From assembly GCF_016648105.1 (NCBI RefSeq), contig NZ_JACVVE010000002.1, positions 186,001 to 250,000 on the forward strand: a stretch of 64,000 bases of DNA, in the 5' to 3' direction. Below are positions 38,532-47,241 of the stretch, piece by piece. This stretch comes from Pseudomonas sp. S31 (GTDB lineage Bacteria; Pseudomonadota; Gammaproteobacteria; Pseudomonadales; Pseudomonadaceae). Made by a program: the position numbers and the translations under genes. Each line of letters starts with the position of its first letter. Positions within the stretch are counted from its first letter, which is position 1. Under the pieces are notes generated by a model. The model did no database searches, was not told where the DNA came from, and was given only the letters and a program-made list of their open reading frames with translations.

Positions 38532-38809
38532 GCGAGGTCGTCGTGAACAAGACCAAGAAGCGCTTCATCGCCGGGGCGGTATGCCCGGCGTGCAGCGAGC
38601 CGGACAAGCTGATGATGTGGAACGAGGACGGCGTGCCGCACCGCGAATGCGTGGCCTGCGGCTTCACCGATACGCTCAACGAACAAGGCCTGTCGGTGCC
38701 CAAGGAGCTCGGTACGCGGGTCAACCACCAGGCGCCCAAGGCCGCCCCGGCCCAGGTGCAGACGGTGCAGTTCTTCCCCAATCCCAAGCTGAAGAAACCC
38801 GCCGAGTGA
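38528..38809 (+). CDS. YheV-family putative zinc-ribbon protein
   Basis: A 93-residue protein with two CxxC-type knuckles, CPACSEPDK and CVACGFTD, spaced as a zinc ribbon, and a lysine/proline-rich C-terminus. YheV is linked to prlC across gammaproteobacteria, and here the genes overlap by four bases. Its role is unknown, possibly helping the peptidase or binding nucleic acid. Confidence 0.92.
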   Translation: MSEVVVNKTKKRFIAGAVCPACSEPDKLMMWNEDGVPHRECVACGFTDTLNEQGLSVPKELGTRVNHQAPKAAPAQVQTVQFFPNPKLKKPAE

Positions 38810-38865
38810 CCTGGCGGGCCTTGGCTCCGCCTGACGGTAGTGGCAATGGTCGGGCCCTTGCGATA

Positions 38866-38881
38866 CTGTACGTAAATACAG
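38866..38881 (+). promoter_or_regulatory. LexA (SOS) box
   Basis: CTGTACGTAAATACAG matches the CTGT-N8-ACAG consensus exactly and is flanked by TA and TG as in strong SOS boxes. It lies 20 bases before the radical SAM gene start, where LexA would block transcription. Confidence 0.92.
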
Positions 38882-38900
38882 TGTCTCAAGGGCTCGCGCC

Positions 38901-39956
38901 ATGCTCCCGACTTCCATCCGCGGTCGCGGTACCGCCAGCAATCCGCACAACCGCTTCGCGCCCAGCCGCTCGCTGGTCGAGGACGATGGCTGGTACCAGG
39001 AGGTGCCACCCACCCAGGGCACCGAGGTGCGGGTCGAGATCGCCAAGACCATCATCGCCCGCAACACCTCGCCCGACCTGCCCTTCGACCGTTCGATCAA
39101 CCCCTACCGAGGCTGTGAGCATGGCTGTATCTACTGCTATGCGCGGCCTAGCCACGCCTATTGGGACCTGTCGCCGGGCCTGGATTTCGAAACCAAGCTG
39201 ATCGCCAAGACCAACGCCGCCGAGGTGCTCGAACAACAGCTGAGCAAGCCAGGGTACGTCTGCGCGCCGATCAACCTGGGCGCCAACACCGACCCTTACC
39301 AGCCGATCGAGCGCGAGCAGCGAATCACCCGGCGTTTGCTCGAAGTCCTGTTGCGCTATCGCCACCCGGTTACCATCGTCACCAAGGGGTCGCTGGTGCT
39401 GCGCGACCTCGACCTGCTGGCGGAAATGGCCAGCCAGCGTCTGGCGCGGGTGATGATTAGCCTGACCACCCTGGACGACGAACTCAAGCGGGTGCTGGAG
39501 CCGCGCGCGGCGTCGCCCAAGGCGCGCTTGCGGGCCATCCGAGTGCTGCGCGAGGCCGGCGTTCCAGTGGGCGTGTTGTGCTCACCGATGATTCCGATGA
39601 TCAACGACAGCGAGCTGGAGCATCTGCTTCAGGCAGCCAAGGAAGCGGGTGCGCAGAGCGCGGCCTACATGATGTTGCGCCTGCCGCTGGAAGTGGCGCC
39701 GTTGTTCGAGCAATGGCTGCAGGACCATTACCCACAGCGGGCGACGCATGTGCTGAGCCTGATCCGCCAGAGCCGCGGTGGTGAACTGTACGACAGCCGC
39801 TTCGGTTCGCGGATGCGTGGCGAAGGCGTGTTCGCCGAGCTGCTGGCGCAGCGCTTTGCCCGGGCCATGAAGCGGTTGCAGTTTGCCGGGCGCGAGGCGC
39901 AGACGCTGGATTGCTCGGCGTTCTGCCCGCCGGGCGGGCAGCTGGCGTTGTTCTGA
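38901..39956 (+). CDS. PA0069-family radical SAM protein (SplB-like), SOS-regulated
   Basis: A 351-residue radical SAM enzyme. The iron-sulfur cluster cysteines are C72, C76 and C79 in GCEHGCIYCYARPSH. The sequence is related to spore photoproduct lyase (SplB) and is the family represented by PA0069. A perfect LexA box overlaps the promoter, and the P. aeruginosa homologue is, from memory, a LexA-regulon gene, so a DNA-damage function such as lesion repair is plausible. Substrate is unknown. Confidence 0.9.
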   Translation: MLPTSIRGRGTASNPHNRFAPSRSLVEDDGWYQEVPPTQGTEVRVEIAKTIIARNTSPDLPFDRSINPYRGCEHGCIYCYARPSHAYWDLSPGLDFETKLIAKTNAAEVLEQQLSKPGYVCAPINLGANTDPYQPIEREQRITRRLLEVLLRYRHPVTIVTKGSLVLRDLDLLAEMASQRLARVMISLTTLDDELKRVLEPRAASPKARLRAIRVLREAGVPVGVLCSPMIPMINDSELEHLLQAAKEAGAQSAAYMMLRLPLEVAPLFEQWLQDHYPQRATHVLSLIRQSRGGELYDSRFGSRMRGEGVFAELLAQRFARAMKRLQFAGREAQTLDCSAFCPPGGQLALF

Positions 39957-40300
39957 CGTGCACAAGATGGTTTGTGTAGGAGCGGGTTTATCGGGGCGCC
40001 GAACCGCCGCGAAGCAAGCCCCGTGGATGTCCCTAGTGAGGCTAATTCCTACAAATAACTTCACTAATACCCCTAGCCATTTGATGCTTTTTTGCTATTA
40101 TCCAAATCCCGCCTCTGCCATCTGGAACAGCCGTTCTAGAGCCCTCGAATTAAGTTTCAGTTAAGTTTTCCCCGCTAGCGTAGGCATCCAGTCGACGAAG
40201 ACTGTGATCAATGGCCCGTGCGTGTCATCTAACTCCCTGCATAGCCAGAATCTTTCCCCGGTAAAATGGATTTACCTACACACCGTCAAGAGGATGAATC
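39957..40300. other. 344-base leader/intergenic region upstream of the carbonic anhydrase gene
   Basis: It holds a single REP copy (39975-40014) and then about 285 bases of AT-richer sequence without any convincing frame. AAGAGG precedes the carbonic anhydrase ATG. The rest likely contains its promoter and a long 5' UTR; no named element was recognised. Confidence 0.6.
39975..40014 (+). repeat. single REP element
   Basis: One copy of the TGTAGGAGCGGGTTTATCGG variant continuing to GCCGCGAAG, without an inverted partner. Confidence 0.88.
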
Positions 40301-41020
40301 ATGCCCGTCAAGGACCCATCCAAGGTCGTTCCGCAGGCTCCTGCCGAAAGCGCCGATGCTGCGCTCAAACACATCGTCGACGGCTTCCTGCGTTTTCACC
40401 ATGACGTCTTCCCCGATCAGCAGGAGCTGTTCAAGAAGCTCGCCACGGCACAAACGCCGCGTGCCATGTTCATCACTTGCGCCGACTCGCGTATCGTCCC
40501 CGAGCTGATCACCCAGAGCTCGCCCGGCGACCTGTTCGTGACCCGCAACGTCGGTAACGTGGTGCCACCGTATGGCCAGATGAACGGCGGTGTCTCCAGC
40601 GCCATCGAGTACGCGGTACTCGCGCTGAAAGTGCACCACATCATCATCTGCGGCCACTCCGACTGTGGCGCGATGCGTGCGGTGCTGAACCCGCACTCGC
40701 TGGACAAGATGCCGACCGTCGGTGCCTGGCTGCGCCACGCCGAAGTCGCCCGCACCGTGGTCGAGAACAACTGCTCCTGCGGCAGCGAGCACGAGACCAT
40801 GCAGGTGCTGACCAAGGAAAACGTCATCGCCCAGCTGCATCACCTGCGCACCCACCCTTCGGTCGCCTCGCGCCTGGCGGCCGGCCAGCTGTACATCCAC
40901 GGCTGGGTCTACGACATCGAGACCAGCAAGATCGAAGCCTACGACGCCGCCAGCGACAGCTTCCTGCCCCTGGCCGCTGGCGAGCCGGTCCCCTGCGCCA
41001 CTCCGAGAGGCCGCTACTAA
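40301..41020 (+). CDS. beta-class carbonic anhydrase
   Basis: A 239-residue beta-carbonic anhydrase interconverting CO2 and bicarbonate. Zinc ligands C60 and D62 (ITCADSR), H119 and C122 (CGHSDCGA) are intact. It precedes a SulP-type carrier gene by 191 bases, a pairing known from bacteria in which the carrier may move bicarbonate or sulfate. Confidence 0.95.
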   Translation: MPVKDPSKVVPQAPAESADAALKHIVDGFLRFHHDVFPDQQELFKKLATAQTPRAMFITCADSRIVPELITQSSPGDLFVTRNVGNVVPPYGQMNGGVSSAIEYAVLALKVHHIIICGHSDCGAMRAVLNPHSLDKMPTVGAWLRHAEVARTVVENNCSCGSEHETMQVLTKENVIAQLHHLRTHPSVASRLAAGQLYIHGWVYDIETSKIEAYDAASDSFLPLAAGEPVPCATPRGRY

Positions 41021-41211
41021 GCGACCCATCCACCGCTAGAACCTTGATAGCCGGCTGCACCCGCTGAGGGTGTGGCGCGGCCTTCGGCTGCCTTGAATTC
41101 CCTGACTGCCCTGCCGGCATCCTCGCTGGCGGCCCGCGCTCGCGCGTTTGTCAGGGGCCCACGTGCCCACGGCCAGCGGAATGGCCGTGCGACAGAGAAA
41201 GGAGAAACACG

Positions 41212-42744
41212 GTGAACATTACACAGTTGAAAGCGGCCCTGCCGCGTGAGTTGCTGGCGTCGGTGGTGGTCTTCCTGGTCGCCCTGCCCTTGTGCATGGG
41301 CATTGCCATCGCGTCGGGCATGCCGCCGGCCAAGGGGCTGATCACCGGCATCATCGGTGGCCTGGTGGTGGGCTTTCTGGCCGGCTCGCCGCTGCAAGTC
41401 AGTGGCCCGGCGGCGGGCCTGGCAGTACTGGTGTTCGAGCTGGTGCGCCAGCATGGCATGGCCATGCTCGGGCCGATCCTGCTGCTGGCCGGAGTGTTGC
41501 AGCTGCTGGCCGGGCGCTTGCGCCTGGGCTGCTGGTTCCGGGTCACCGCGCCTGCGGTGGTGTACGGCATGCTCGCGGGCATCGGCGTGCTGATCGTGCT
41601 ATCCCAGGTGCATGTGATGTTCGACACGGCGCCGCAACCATCGGGCATGCAGAACCTGCTGGCGTTTCCCGCGACGGTAATGGCCGCGCTGCCTTCCGAG
41701 CCCGCTGGCGCTGGTTGGCAGGCCGGGGCCCTAGGCCTGGGCACCATCGCCCTGATGTGGGGCTGGGAGCGGCTACGCCCGCAACGGCTGCGGTTCATCC
41801 CTGGTGCGTTGCTGGGCGTGGCGGCCATGACCCTGGTCAGCCTGTGGCTGGCGCTGCCGGTGAATCGGGTGGTGGTACCGGCCGACCTGTCCGAGGCGAT
41901 CGACTGGATCCGCCCCGCCGACCTGATGCAACTGGCCGACCCGACCTTGCTGGTCGCCGCCTTCGCCCTGGCCTTCATCGCCAGCGCCGAGACCCTGTTG
42001 TCCGCCGCTGCGGTCGATCGCATGCAAAGCGGCCAACGCTCGGACTTCGACCGTGAGTTGTCGGCCCAGGGCATTGGCAACATGCTGTGCGGCATCCTCG
42101 GCGCGCTGCCGATGACCGGGGTGATCGTGCGCAGCTCGGCGAACGTACAGGCCGGTGCCCGCACCCGCGCCTCGGCGATCCTGCATGGTGTATGGCTGCT
42201 GGCCTTCGTCGTGGCGCTGAGCAGCGTGCTGCAGCAGATCCCGGTGGCCAGCCTCGCAGGTGTGCTGGTGTACACCGGCATCAAGCTGGTGGACTTCAAG
42301 GCCTTCCGTGGCCTTGGCCGCTACGGCCGCATGCCGATGTTCACCTACGCCGCCACGGCCCTGGCCATCGTCTTCACCGACCTGCTCACCGGCGTGCTGC
42401 TGGGCTTTGCCCTGACCCTGCTGAAGCTGGCGTTCAAGGCGGCGCGGCTGAAGATCAACCTGGTCGAGCTGGCGCCGGTCGGGCACATGGAACTGCGCCT
42501 GAGCGGCTCGGCCACTTTCCTCAAGGTGCCGGCGCTGACCCAGGTGCTGGACTCGGTGCCGGCGGGTACCACCCTGCATGTGCCGCTGGGCAACCTGAAC
42601 TACATCGACCACTCGTGCCTGGAGTTGCTGGAGGACTGGGGGCGCAGCAACGCGGCGCAGGGATCGCGGCTGGTGATCGAGCAGCGGCGGTTGAAGCGGC
42701 GGATCGAGGGGCGGATGCGCACGACGGCGGGGGTTGGGGCCTGA
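41212..42744 (+). CDS. SulP-family anion transporter
   Basis: A 510-residue SulP carrier: about 11-12 membrane helices, the conserved N-terminal LVALPLCMGIAIASG and GPAAGLAVLVFE, and a C-terminal STAS-type cytoplasmic domain (about residues 410-500, ending in LGNLNYIDHSCLELLEDWG). It starts at a GTG with AGGAGA upstream. Linked to a beta-carbonic anhydrase, so bicarbonate transport is as likely as sulfate. Confidence 0.92.
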   Translation: MNITQLKAALPRELLASVVVFLVALPLCMGIAIASGMPPAKGLITGIIGGLVVGFLAGSPLQVSGPAAGLAVLVFELVRQHGMAMLGPILLLAGVLQLLAGRLRLGCWFRVTAPAVVYGMLAGIGVLIVLSQVHVMFDTAPQPSGMQNLLAFPATVMAALPSEPAGAGWQAGALGLGTIALMWGWERLRPQRLRFIPGALLGVAAMTLVSLWLALPVNRVVVPADLSEAIDWIRPADLMQLADPTLLVAAFALAFIASAETLLSAAAVDRMQSGQRSDFDRELSAQGIGNMLCGILGALPMTGVIVRSSANVQAGARTRASAILHGVWLLAFVVALSSVLQQIPVASLAGVLVYTGIKLVDFKAFRGLGRYGRMPMFTYAATALAIVFTDLLTGVLLGFALTLLKLAFKAARLKINLVELAPVGHMELRLSGSATFLKVPALTQVLDSVPAGTTLHVPLGNLNYIDHSCLELLEDWGRSNAAQGSRLVIEQRRLKRRIEGRMRTTAGVGA

Positions 42745-42757
42745 GATAGGCAGGCCT

Positions 42758-42858
42758 GGCCTATTCGCGGGTAAACCCGCTCCTACAGGTTCAACGCAGA
42801 TTCAACATGGGTGGTGCACCTGTAGGAGCGGGTTTACCCGCGAAGAGGCCGGGATAGG
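42758..42858. repeat. REP inverted pair
   Basis: CTATTCGCGGGTAAACCCGC and its inverse, TGTAGGAGCGGGTTTACCCG, separated by 32 bases, between the convergent SulP and unknown genes. Confidence 0.92.
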
Positions 42859-42865
42859 CTATAAA

Positions 42866-42888
42866 AAAACCAGCCTCAGGAAGGCTGC
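42866..42888 (-). terminator. Rho-independent terminator overlapping a stop codon
   Basis: On the minus strand CAGCCT pairs with AGGCTG around TCCTG, followed by GTTTTTTTAT. The TGA of the upstream gene lies inside the hairpin. Confidence 0.88.
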
Positions 42889-43517
42889 CCCAGCTCCACC
42901 CCAAGCTGCCGCGACAAACACGGCCAGCGCTTCCAGGCCGCTCCGGTCGCGGGGCTGCTCAAGGTTTCGCGGTACGCCTCCACCGACTCGCTGGCGAAGC
43001 TGTCGTCGTCGAGCATCTCGTCCACCGAATGGTGCACCACCTCATCCAGCTGGTTGGCGAAGGCCTCGCCGATCAGCTGGTGGGCGATCAGGTTGGCGAC
43101 GGTGGTGTCCACCGGAATCAACGGCTGCTGGAAGTGGCGGATGTACAGGTCGTTGACCTCCTCCACCAGGCGGTGCGCCAGGTACGCCTCATCCAGCAGG
43201 CAATCGAGGCCTACCTGTTCCTGCACTTCCTTGGGCGGTTGCAGGAAATAGGCTTCGGCAATCTTCAGTACCGGCTTGATCTGCGACTCTATCCCGGCCT
43301 CGCGGGCCACCTCGTGGGCGGCTTCCAGCAACTCCGGTACTTGTTCAACGTAGGCGCGGACGAAGCGCGTCAAGGTTCCCTGGGCGTCCTGCTCGGGCAG
43401 TTGGATCGAAGGGTGCAGGTGAGGCAGTTGCAGTGCCAGACGCTCGGCGAGCTGGCCGGTGCGGCCTTCATGTTGATGGGCTTGTTGGATCTGCTCGCGT
43501 ACAGCTGCGATGTTCAT
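42876..43517 (-). CDS. conserved hypothetical protein upstream of cox
   Basis: A 213-residue soluble, mostly alpha-helical protein with no signal peptide and no recognised domain. It contains FVRAYVEQVPELLEAAHEVA and a HFQQPLIPVDTTVANLIAHQ segment. The position between SulP and coxB is conserved in pseudomonads. The gene ends inside its own terminator. Function unknown. The start at ATG 43517 follows a CTGGAG-type site; a further ATG nine codons upstream is possible. Confidence 0.8.
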   Translation of the reverse strand: MNIAAVREQIQQAHQHEGRTGQLAERLALQLPHLHPSIQLPEQDAQGTLTRFVRAYVEQVPELLEAAHEVAREAGIESQIKPVLKIAEAYFLQPPKEVQEQVGLDCLLDEAYLAHRLVEEVNDLYIRHFQQPLIPVDTTVANLIAHQLIGEAFANQLDEVVHHSVDEMLDDDSFASESVEAYRETLSSPATGAAWKRWPCLSRQLGVELGQPS

Positions 43518-43887
43518 GACAACTCCAGGGACGTTACGTTTCAAACGGAAGACACTAAATTAGCTCGGTATACAACATACCTAAGACGCATTTGTTATAA
43601 ACCGCGCAAACGTGTGCGATCCTGGGTATAACGATTAGCCACTATTTTGCCATAACCGCTCTGGAGTGCGCCTTTCGAGCGTTTTCTCCTGCACGTGAAG
43701 TTCATTTCATCCCCGTCGTTGCGGCGGATTGGTCCCTGTCTATACTCCCGTTGAACGTGATTCGTTGATGAGGCCCGACTGCTTTATGCAGGGGCTCGGT
43801 CGTCGAAGCCAGGCAGTCTTGACCGCCGTCCCCCCCTTGCCGCAGGCCACGCCTCCGGGACAACAAGAACGATAAGGGGAACCCGCA
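43518..43887. promoter_or_regulatory. coxB upstream region
   Basis: A 370-base non-coding gap between the divergent hypothetical gene and coxB. The first 150 bases are AT-richer and contain the partial palindrome GGTATACAACATACC and TATAAC as a -10-like hexamer (43627-43632). The last 100 bases are GC-rich leader sequence with AAGGGGA before the coxB ATG. No proven binding site was recognised. Confidence 0.5.
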
Positions 43888-45015
43888 ATGATGCGACATC
43901 CACATGTCTGGATGGGCCTCGTGTTGTGGACGGTTTTCGGTCAGGCCAACGCTGCCTGGACCGTGAACATGGCGCCCGGGGCGACGGAAGTCTCCAACGC
44001 CGTTTTCGACCTGCACATGACCATTTTCTGGATCTGCGTGATCATCGGCATCGTGGTGTTCGGCGCGATGTTCTGGTCTATGGTCCTGCACCGCCGCTCC
44101 ACTGGCCAGCAGGCCGCGCACTTCCACGAGCACACCTGGGTCGAGATCCTCTGGACCGTCGTCCCGTTCCTGATCCTGGTGGCCATGGCCATCCCCGCCA
44201 CCAAGACCCTGATCGACATCTACGACGCCAGCGATTCGGACATCGACATCCAGGTCACCGGCTACCAATGGAAGTGGCACTACAAGTACCTGGGCCAGGA
44301 CGTGGAGTTCTTCAGCAATCTGGCCACCCCCACCGAGCAGATCCACAACCAGGCGCCCAAGGACGAGCACTACCTGCTGGAAGTCGACCAGCCGCTGGTG
44401 CTGCCGGTGGGCGCCAAGGTGCGCTTCCTGGTGACCGCGGCCGATGTCATCCACTCCTGGTGGGTGCCGGCCTTCGCGGTCAAGCGCGATGCCATCCCGG
44501 GCTTCGTCAACGAAGCCTGGACGCGCATCGAGAAGCCGGGCATCTACCGGGGCCAGTGCACCGAGCTGTGCGGCAAGGACCATGGCTTCATGCCGGTGGT
44601 GGTCGAGGTCAAGTCCAAGGCCGACTACGACACCTGGCTCGCCGAGCGCAAGGCCGAGGCGGCCAAGCTCAAGGAGCTCACCAGCAAGGAATGGACCCTC
44701 GAAGAACTGGTCGAGCGCGGCGACAAGGTCTACCACACCACTTGCGTGTCCTGTCACCAGCCCGAGGGCCAGGGCCTGCCGCCGATGTTCCCGGCGCTCA
44801 AGGGCTCGAAAGTGGCCACCGGGCCGAAGGAAGAGCACCTGGGCGTGGTCTTCCATGGCCGCTCGGGCACGGCGATGGCGGCCTTCGGCAAGCAGCTCTC
44901 GGAAGTCGACATCGCCGCCGTGGTCACCTACGAGCGCAACGCCTGGGGCAACAACAAGGGCGACATGGTCACGCCGAAGGACGTGCTGGCGCTCAAGCAG
45001 GCAGAAGCGAAATGA
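43888..45015 (+). CDS. coxB: aa3-type cytochrome c oxidase subunit II with fused cytochrome c
   Basis: A 375-residue subunit II. It has a signal peptide, two membrane helices (residues about 45-70 and 85-110) and a periplasmic CuA domain with C224 and C228 (CTELCGKDHGFM) and H ligands. A C-terminal cytochrome c domain carries CVSCH at 286-290 and a likely Met ligand near GTAMAAFG. The fused heme c is the caa3-like arrangement. Transfers electrons to subunit I. First gene of the cox operon. Confidence 0.96.
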   Translation: MMRHPHVWMGLVLWTVFGQANAAWTVNMAPGATEVSNAVFDLHMTIFWICVIIGIVVFGAMFWSMVLHRRSTGQQAAHFHEHTWVEILWTVVPFLILVAMAIPATKTLIDIYDASDSDIDIQVTGYQWKWHYKYLGQDVEFFSNLATPTEQIHNQAPKDEHYLLEVDQPLVLPVGAKVRFLVTAADVIHSWWVPAFAVKRDAIPGFVNEAWTRIEKPGIYRGQCTELCGKDHGFMPVVVEVKSKADYDTWLAERKAEAAKLKELTSKEWTLEELVERGDKVYHTTCVSCHQPEGQGLPPMFPALKGSKVATGPKEEHLGVVFHGRSGTAMAAFGKQLSEVDIAAVVTYERNAWGNNKGDMVTPKDVLALKQAEAK

Positions 45016-45058
45016 AGCGGGTTACTCGCGGCAATCAATGGATTGCAGGAGACAGGAC

Positions 45059-46648
45059 ATGAGTGCAGTGATCGACGACCACGCCCAAGGCCATGAGCAT
45101 GCCCACGGCCCGGCCAAGGGCCTGATGCGCTGGGTGCTGACCACCAACCACAAGGACATCGGCACGATGTACCTGTGGTTCAGCTTCACGATGTTCCTGC
45201 TCGGCGGTTCGTTCGCCATGGTGATCCGTGCCGAACTGTTCCAGCCTGGGCTGCAGATCGTCGAGCCGGCGTTCTTCAACCAGATGACCACCATGCACGG
45301 GCTGATCATGGTGTTCGGTGCCGTGATGCCGGCCTTCGTCGGCCTGGCCAACTGGATGATCCCACTGATGATCGGCGCCCCCGACATGGCCTTGCCGCGG
45401 ATGAACAACTTCAGCTTCTGGCTGTTGCCGGCAGCGTTCCTGTTGCTGGTCTCGACCTTGTTCAGCCCCGGCGGCGGGCCCAACTTCGGGTGGACCTTTT
45501 ACGCCCCGCTGTCGACCACCTATGCGCCGGCCAGCGTGACCTTCTTCATCTTCGCCATCCACCTGATGGGCATCAGCTCGATCATGGGCGCGATCAACGT
45601 GATCGCCACCATCCTCAACCTGCGTGCCCCGGGCATGACCCTGATGAAGATGCCGCTGTTCGTCTGGACCTGGCTGATCACCGCGTTCCTGCTGATCGCG
45701 GTGATGCCGGTGCTGGCCGGGGTGGTGACCATGATGCTGATGGACATCCACTTCGGCACCAGCTTCTTCAGCGCTGCGGGTGGCGGCGACCCGGTGCTGT
45801 TCCAGCACGTGTTCTGGTTCTTCGGCCACCCCGAGGTGTACATCATGATCCTGCCGGCGTTCGGGGCGGTCAGCTCGATCATCCCGGCCTTCTCGCGCAA
45901 GCCGCTGTTCGGCTACACCTCGATGGTCTATGCCACCGGGGCGATCGCCTTCCTGTCGTTCATCGTCTGGGCCCACCACATGTTCGTGGTCGGCATCCCG
46001 GTGGTCGGCGAGCTGTTCTTCATGTACGCCACCATGCTCATCGCCGTGCCTACCGGGGTCAAGGTGTTCAACTGGGTGAGCACCATGTGGGAAGGCTCGC
46101 TGACCTTCGAGACGCCGATGCTGTTCGCCATCGCCTTCGTCATCCTGTTCACCATTGGCGGTTTCTCCGGGCTGATGCTGGCCATCGCCCCGGCGGACTT
46201 CCAATACCACGATACCTACTTCGTGGTGGCGCATTTCCACTACGTGCTGGTGCCTGGGGCGATCTTCGGCATCTTCGCCTCGGCGTACTACTGGCTGCCG
46301 AAATGGACCGGCCACATGTACGACGAAACGCTCGGCAAGCTGCACTTCTGGCTGTCGTTCATCGGCATGAACATGGCCTTCTTCCCCATGCATTTCGTCG
46401 GCCTGGCCGGCATGCCGAGGCGGATTCCCGACTATAACCTGCAGTTCGCCGACTTCAACATGGTGTCCTCGATCGGCGCCTTCCTGTTCGGCACCACCCA
46501 GATCTTCTTCCTGTTCATCGTCATCAAGTGCATCCGCGGCGGCGCGCCGGCACCGGCCAAGCCGTGGGATGGGGCCGAGGGTCTGGAGTGGGAGATCCCC
46601 TCGCCGGCGCCCTATCACACCTTCCAGACGCCTCCGGAAGTGAAATAG
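45059..46648 (+). CDS. coxA: cytochrome c oxidase subunit I
   Basis: A 529-residue heme-copper oxidase core with 12 membrane helices. The CuB/Tyr motif WFFGHPEVYI, the CuB histidines HHMF and the heme ligands HFHYVLVPGA are present. An N-terminal histidine-rich tail (HAQGHEHAHG) precedes the first helix. Start at ATG 45059 behind an AGGAGACAGG site. Reduces O2 to water and pumps protons. Confidence 0.97.
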   Translation: MSAVIDDHAQGHEHAHGPAKGLMRWVLTTNHKDIGTMYLWFSFTMFLLGGSFAMVIRAELFQPGLQIVEPAFFNQMTTMHGLIMVFGAVMPAFVGLANWMIPLMIGAPDMALPRMNNFSFWLLPAAFLLLVSTLFSPGGGPNFGWTFYAPLSTTYAPASVTFFIFAIHLMGISSIMGAINVIATILNLRAPGMTLMKMPLFVWTWLITAFLLIAVMPVLAGVVTMMLMDIHFGTSFFSAAGGGDPVLFQHVFWFFGHPEVYIMILPAFGAVSSIIPAFSRKPLFGYTSMVYATGAIAFLSFIVWAHHMFVVGIPVVGELFFMYATMLIAVPTGVKVFNWVSTMWEGSLTFETPMLFAIAFVILFTIGGFSGLMLAIAPADFQYHDTYFVVAHFHYVLVPGAIFGIFASAYYWLPKWTGHMYDETLGKLHFWLSFIGMNMAFFPMHFVGLAGMPRRIPDYNLQFADFNMVSSIGAFLFGTTQIFFLFIVIKCIRGGAPAPAKPWDGAEGLEWEIPSPAPYHTFQTPPEVK

Positions 46649-46658
46649 GAAACCGCCC

Positions 46659-47225
46659 ATGTCCGGCCTGCCGCTCAAACGCCTGGTCCTGCGCTTGCTG
46701 ATGCTGACGGTGGTGATGTTCGCCTTCGGCTTCGCCCTGGTGCCGATCTATGACGTGATGTGCAAAGCCTTCGGCATCAACGGCAAGACCGGTGGGCAGT
46801 ACGAGGGCAGCCAGGTCAGCGACAAGACCCGTTCGGTGCGGGTGCAGTTCATGTCGACCAACGCCAGCGACATGGTCTGGGACTTCTACTCCACCGCCGA
46901 CCAGATCGAGGTCAACCCAGGTGCGGTCAACCAGATGATCTTCATTGCCCACAACCCCACCGACAAGCCGATGAGCGCCCAGGCCATCCCGAGCATCACC
47001 CCGGCCGAGGCGGCGGCGTATTTCCACAAGACCGAGTGCTTCTGCTTTACCCAGCAGGTGCTGCAGCCCGGCGAACGTATCGAGATGCCAGTGCGCTTCA
47101 TCGTCGACCGCGACCTGCCGGCCAACGTGAAGCACCTGACACTGGCCTACACCTTGTTCGACATCACTGCGCGTCATCCACCGGTGGCCCATGCCACGGT
47201 AGCCAACGCCCAGGGCGCCCGCTGA
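46659..47225 (+). CDS. ctaG: cytochrome c oxidase assembly protein CtaG/Cox11
   Basis: A 188-residue Cox11-type copper chaperone: one N-terminal membrane helix (residues about 10-32) and a periplasmic domain with the copper motif CFCFTQQ. Delivers copper to the CuB site of subunit I. Ten bases after coxA in the cox operon. Confidence 0.95.
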   Translation: MSGLPLKRLVLRLLMLTVVMFAFGFALVPIYDVMCKAFGINGKTGGQYEGSQVSDKTRSVRVQFMSTNASDMVWDFYSTADQIEVNPGAVNQMIFIAHNPTDKPMSAQAIPSITPAEAAAYFHKTECFCFTQQVLQPGERIEMPVRFIVDRDLPANVKHLTLAYTLFDITARHPPVAHATVANAQGAR

Positions 47226-47241
47226 GGGAAGGAGAACGGCA

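Noticed and set aside
44444..45058. N-terminal extension of CoxA overlapping coxB
   Set aside because: Out-of-frame reading of coxB; the conserved start is at 45059 with a good ribosome site.
45035..46678. Open frame of 547 codons antisense to coxA
   Set aside because: Shadow of a well-conserved oxidase gene; rich in H, Q, R and D as expected for antisense of membrane codons.
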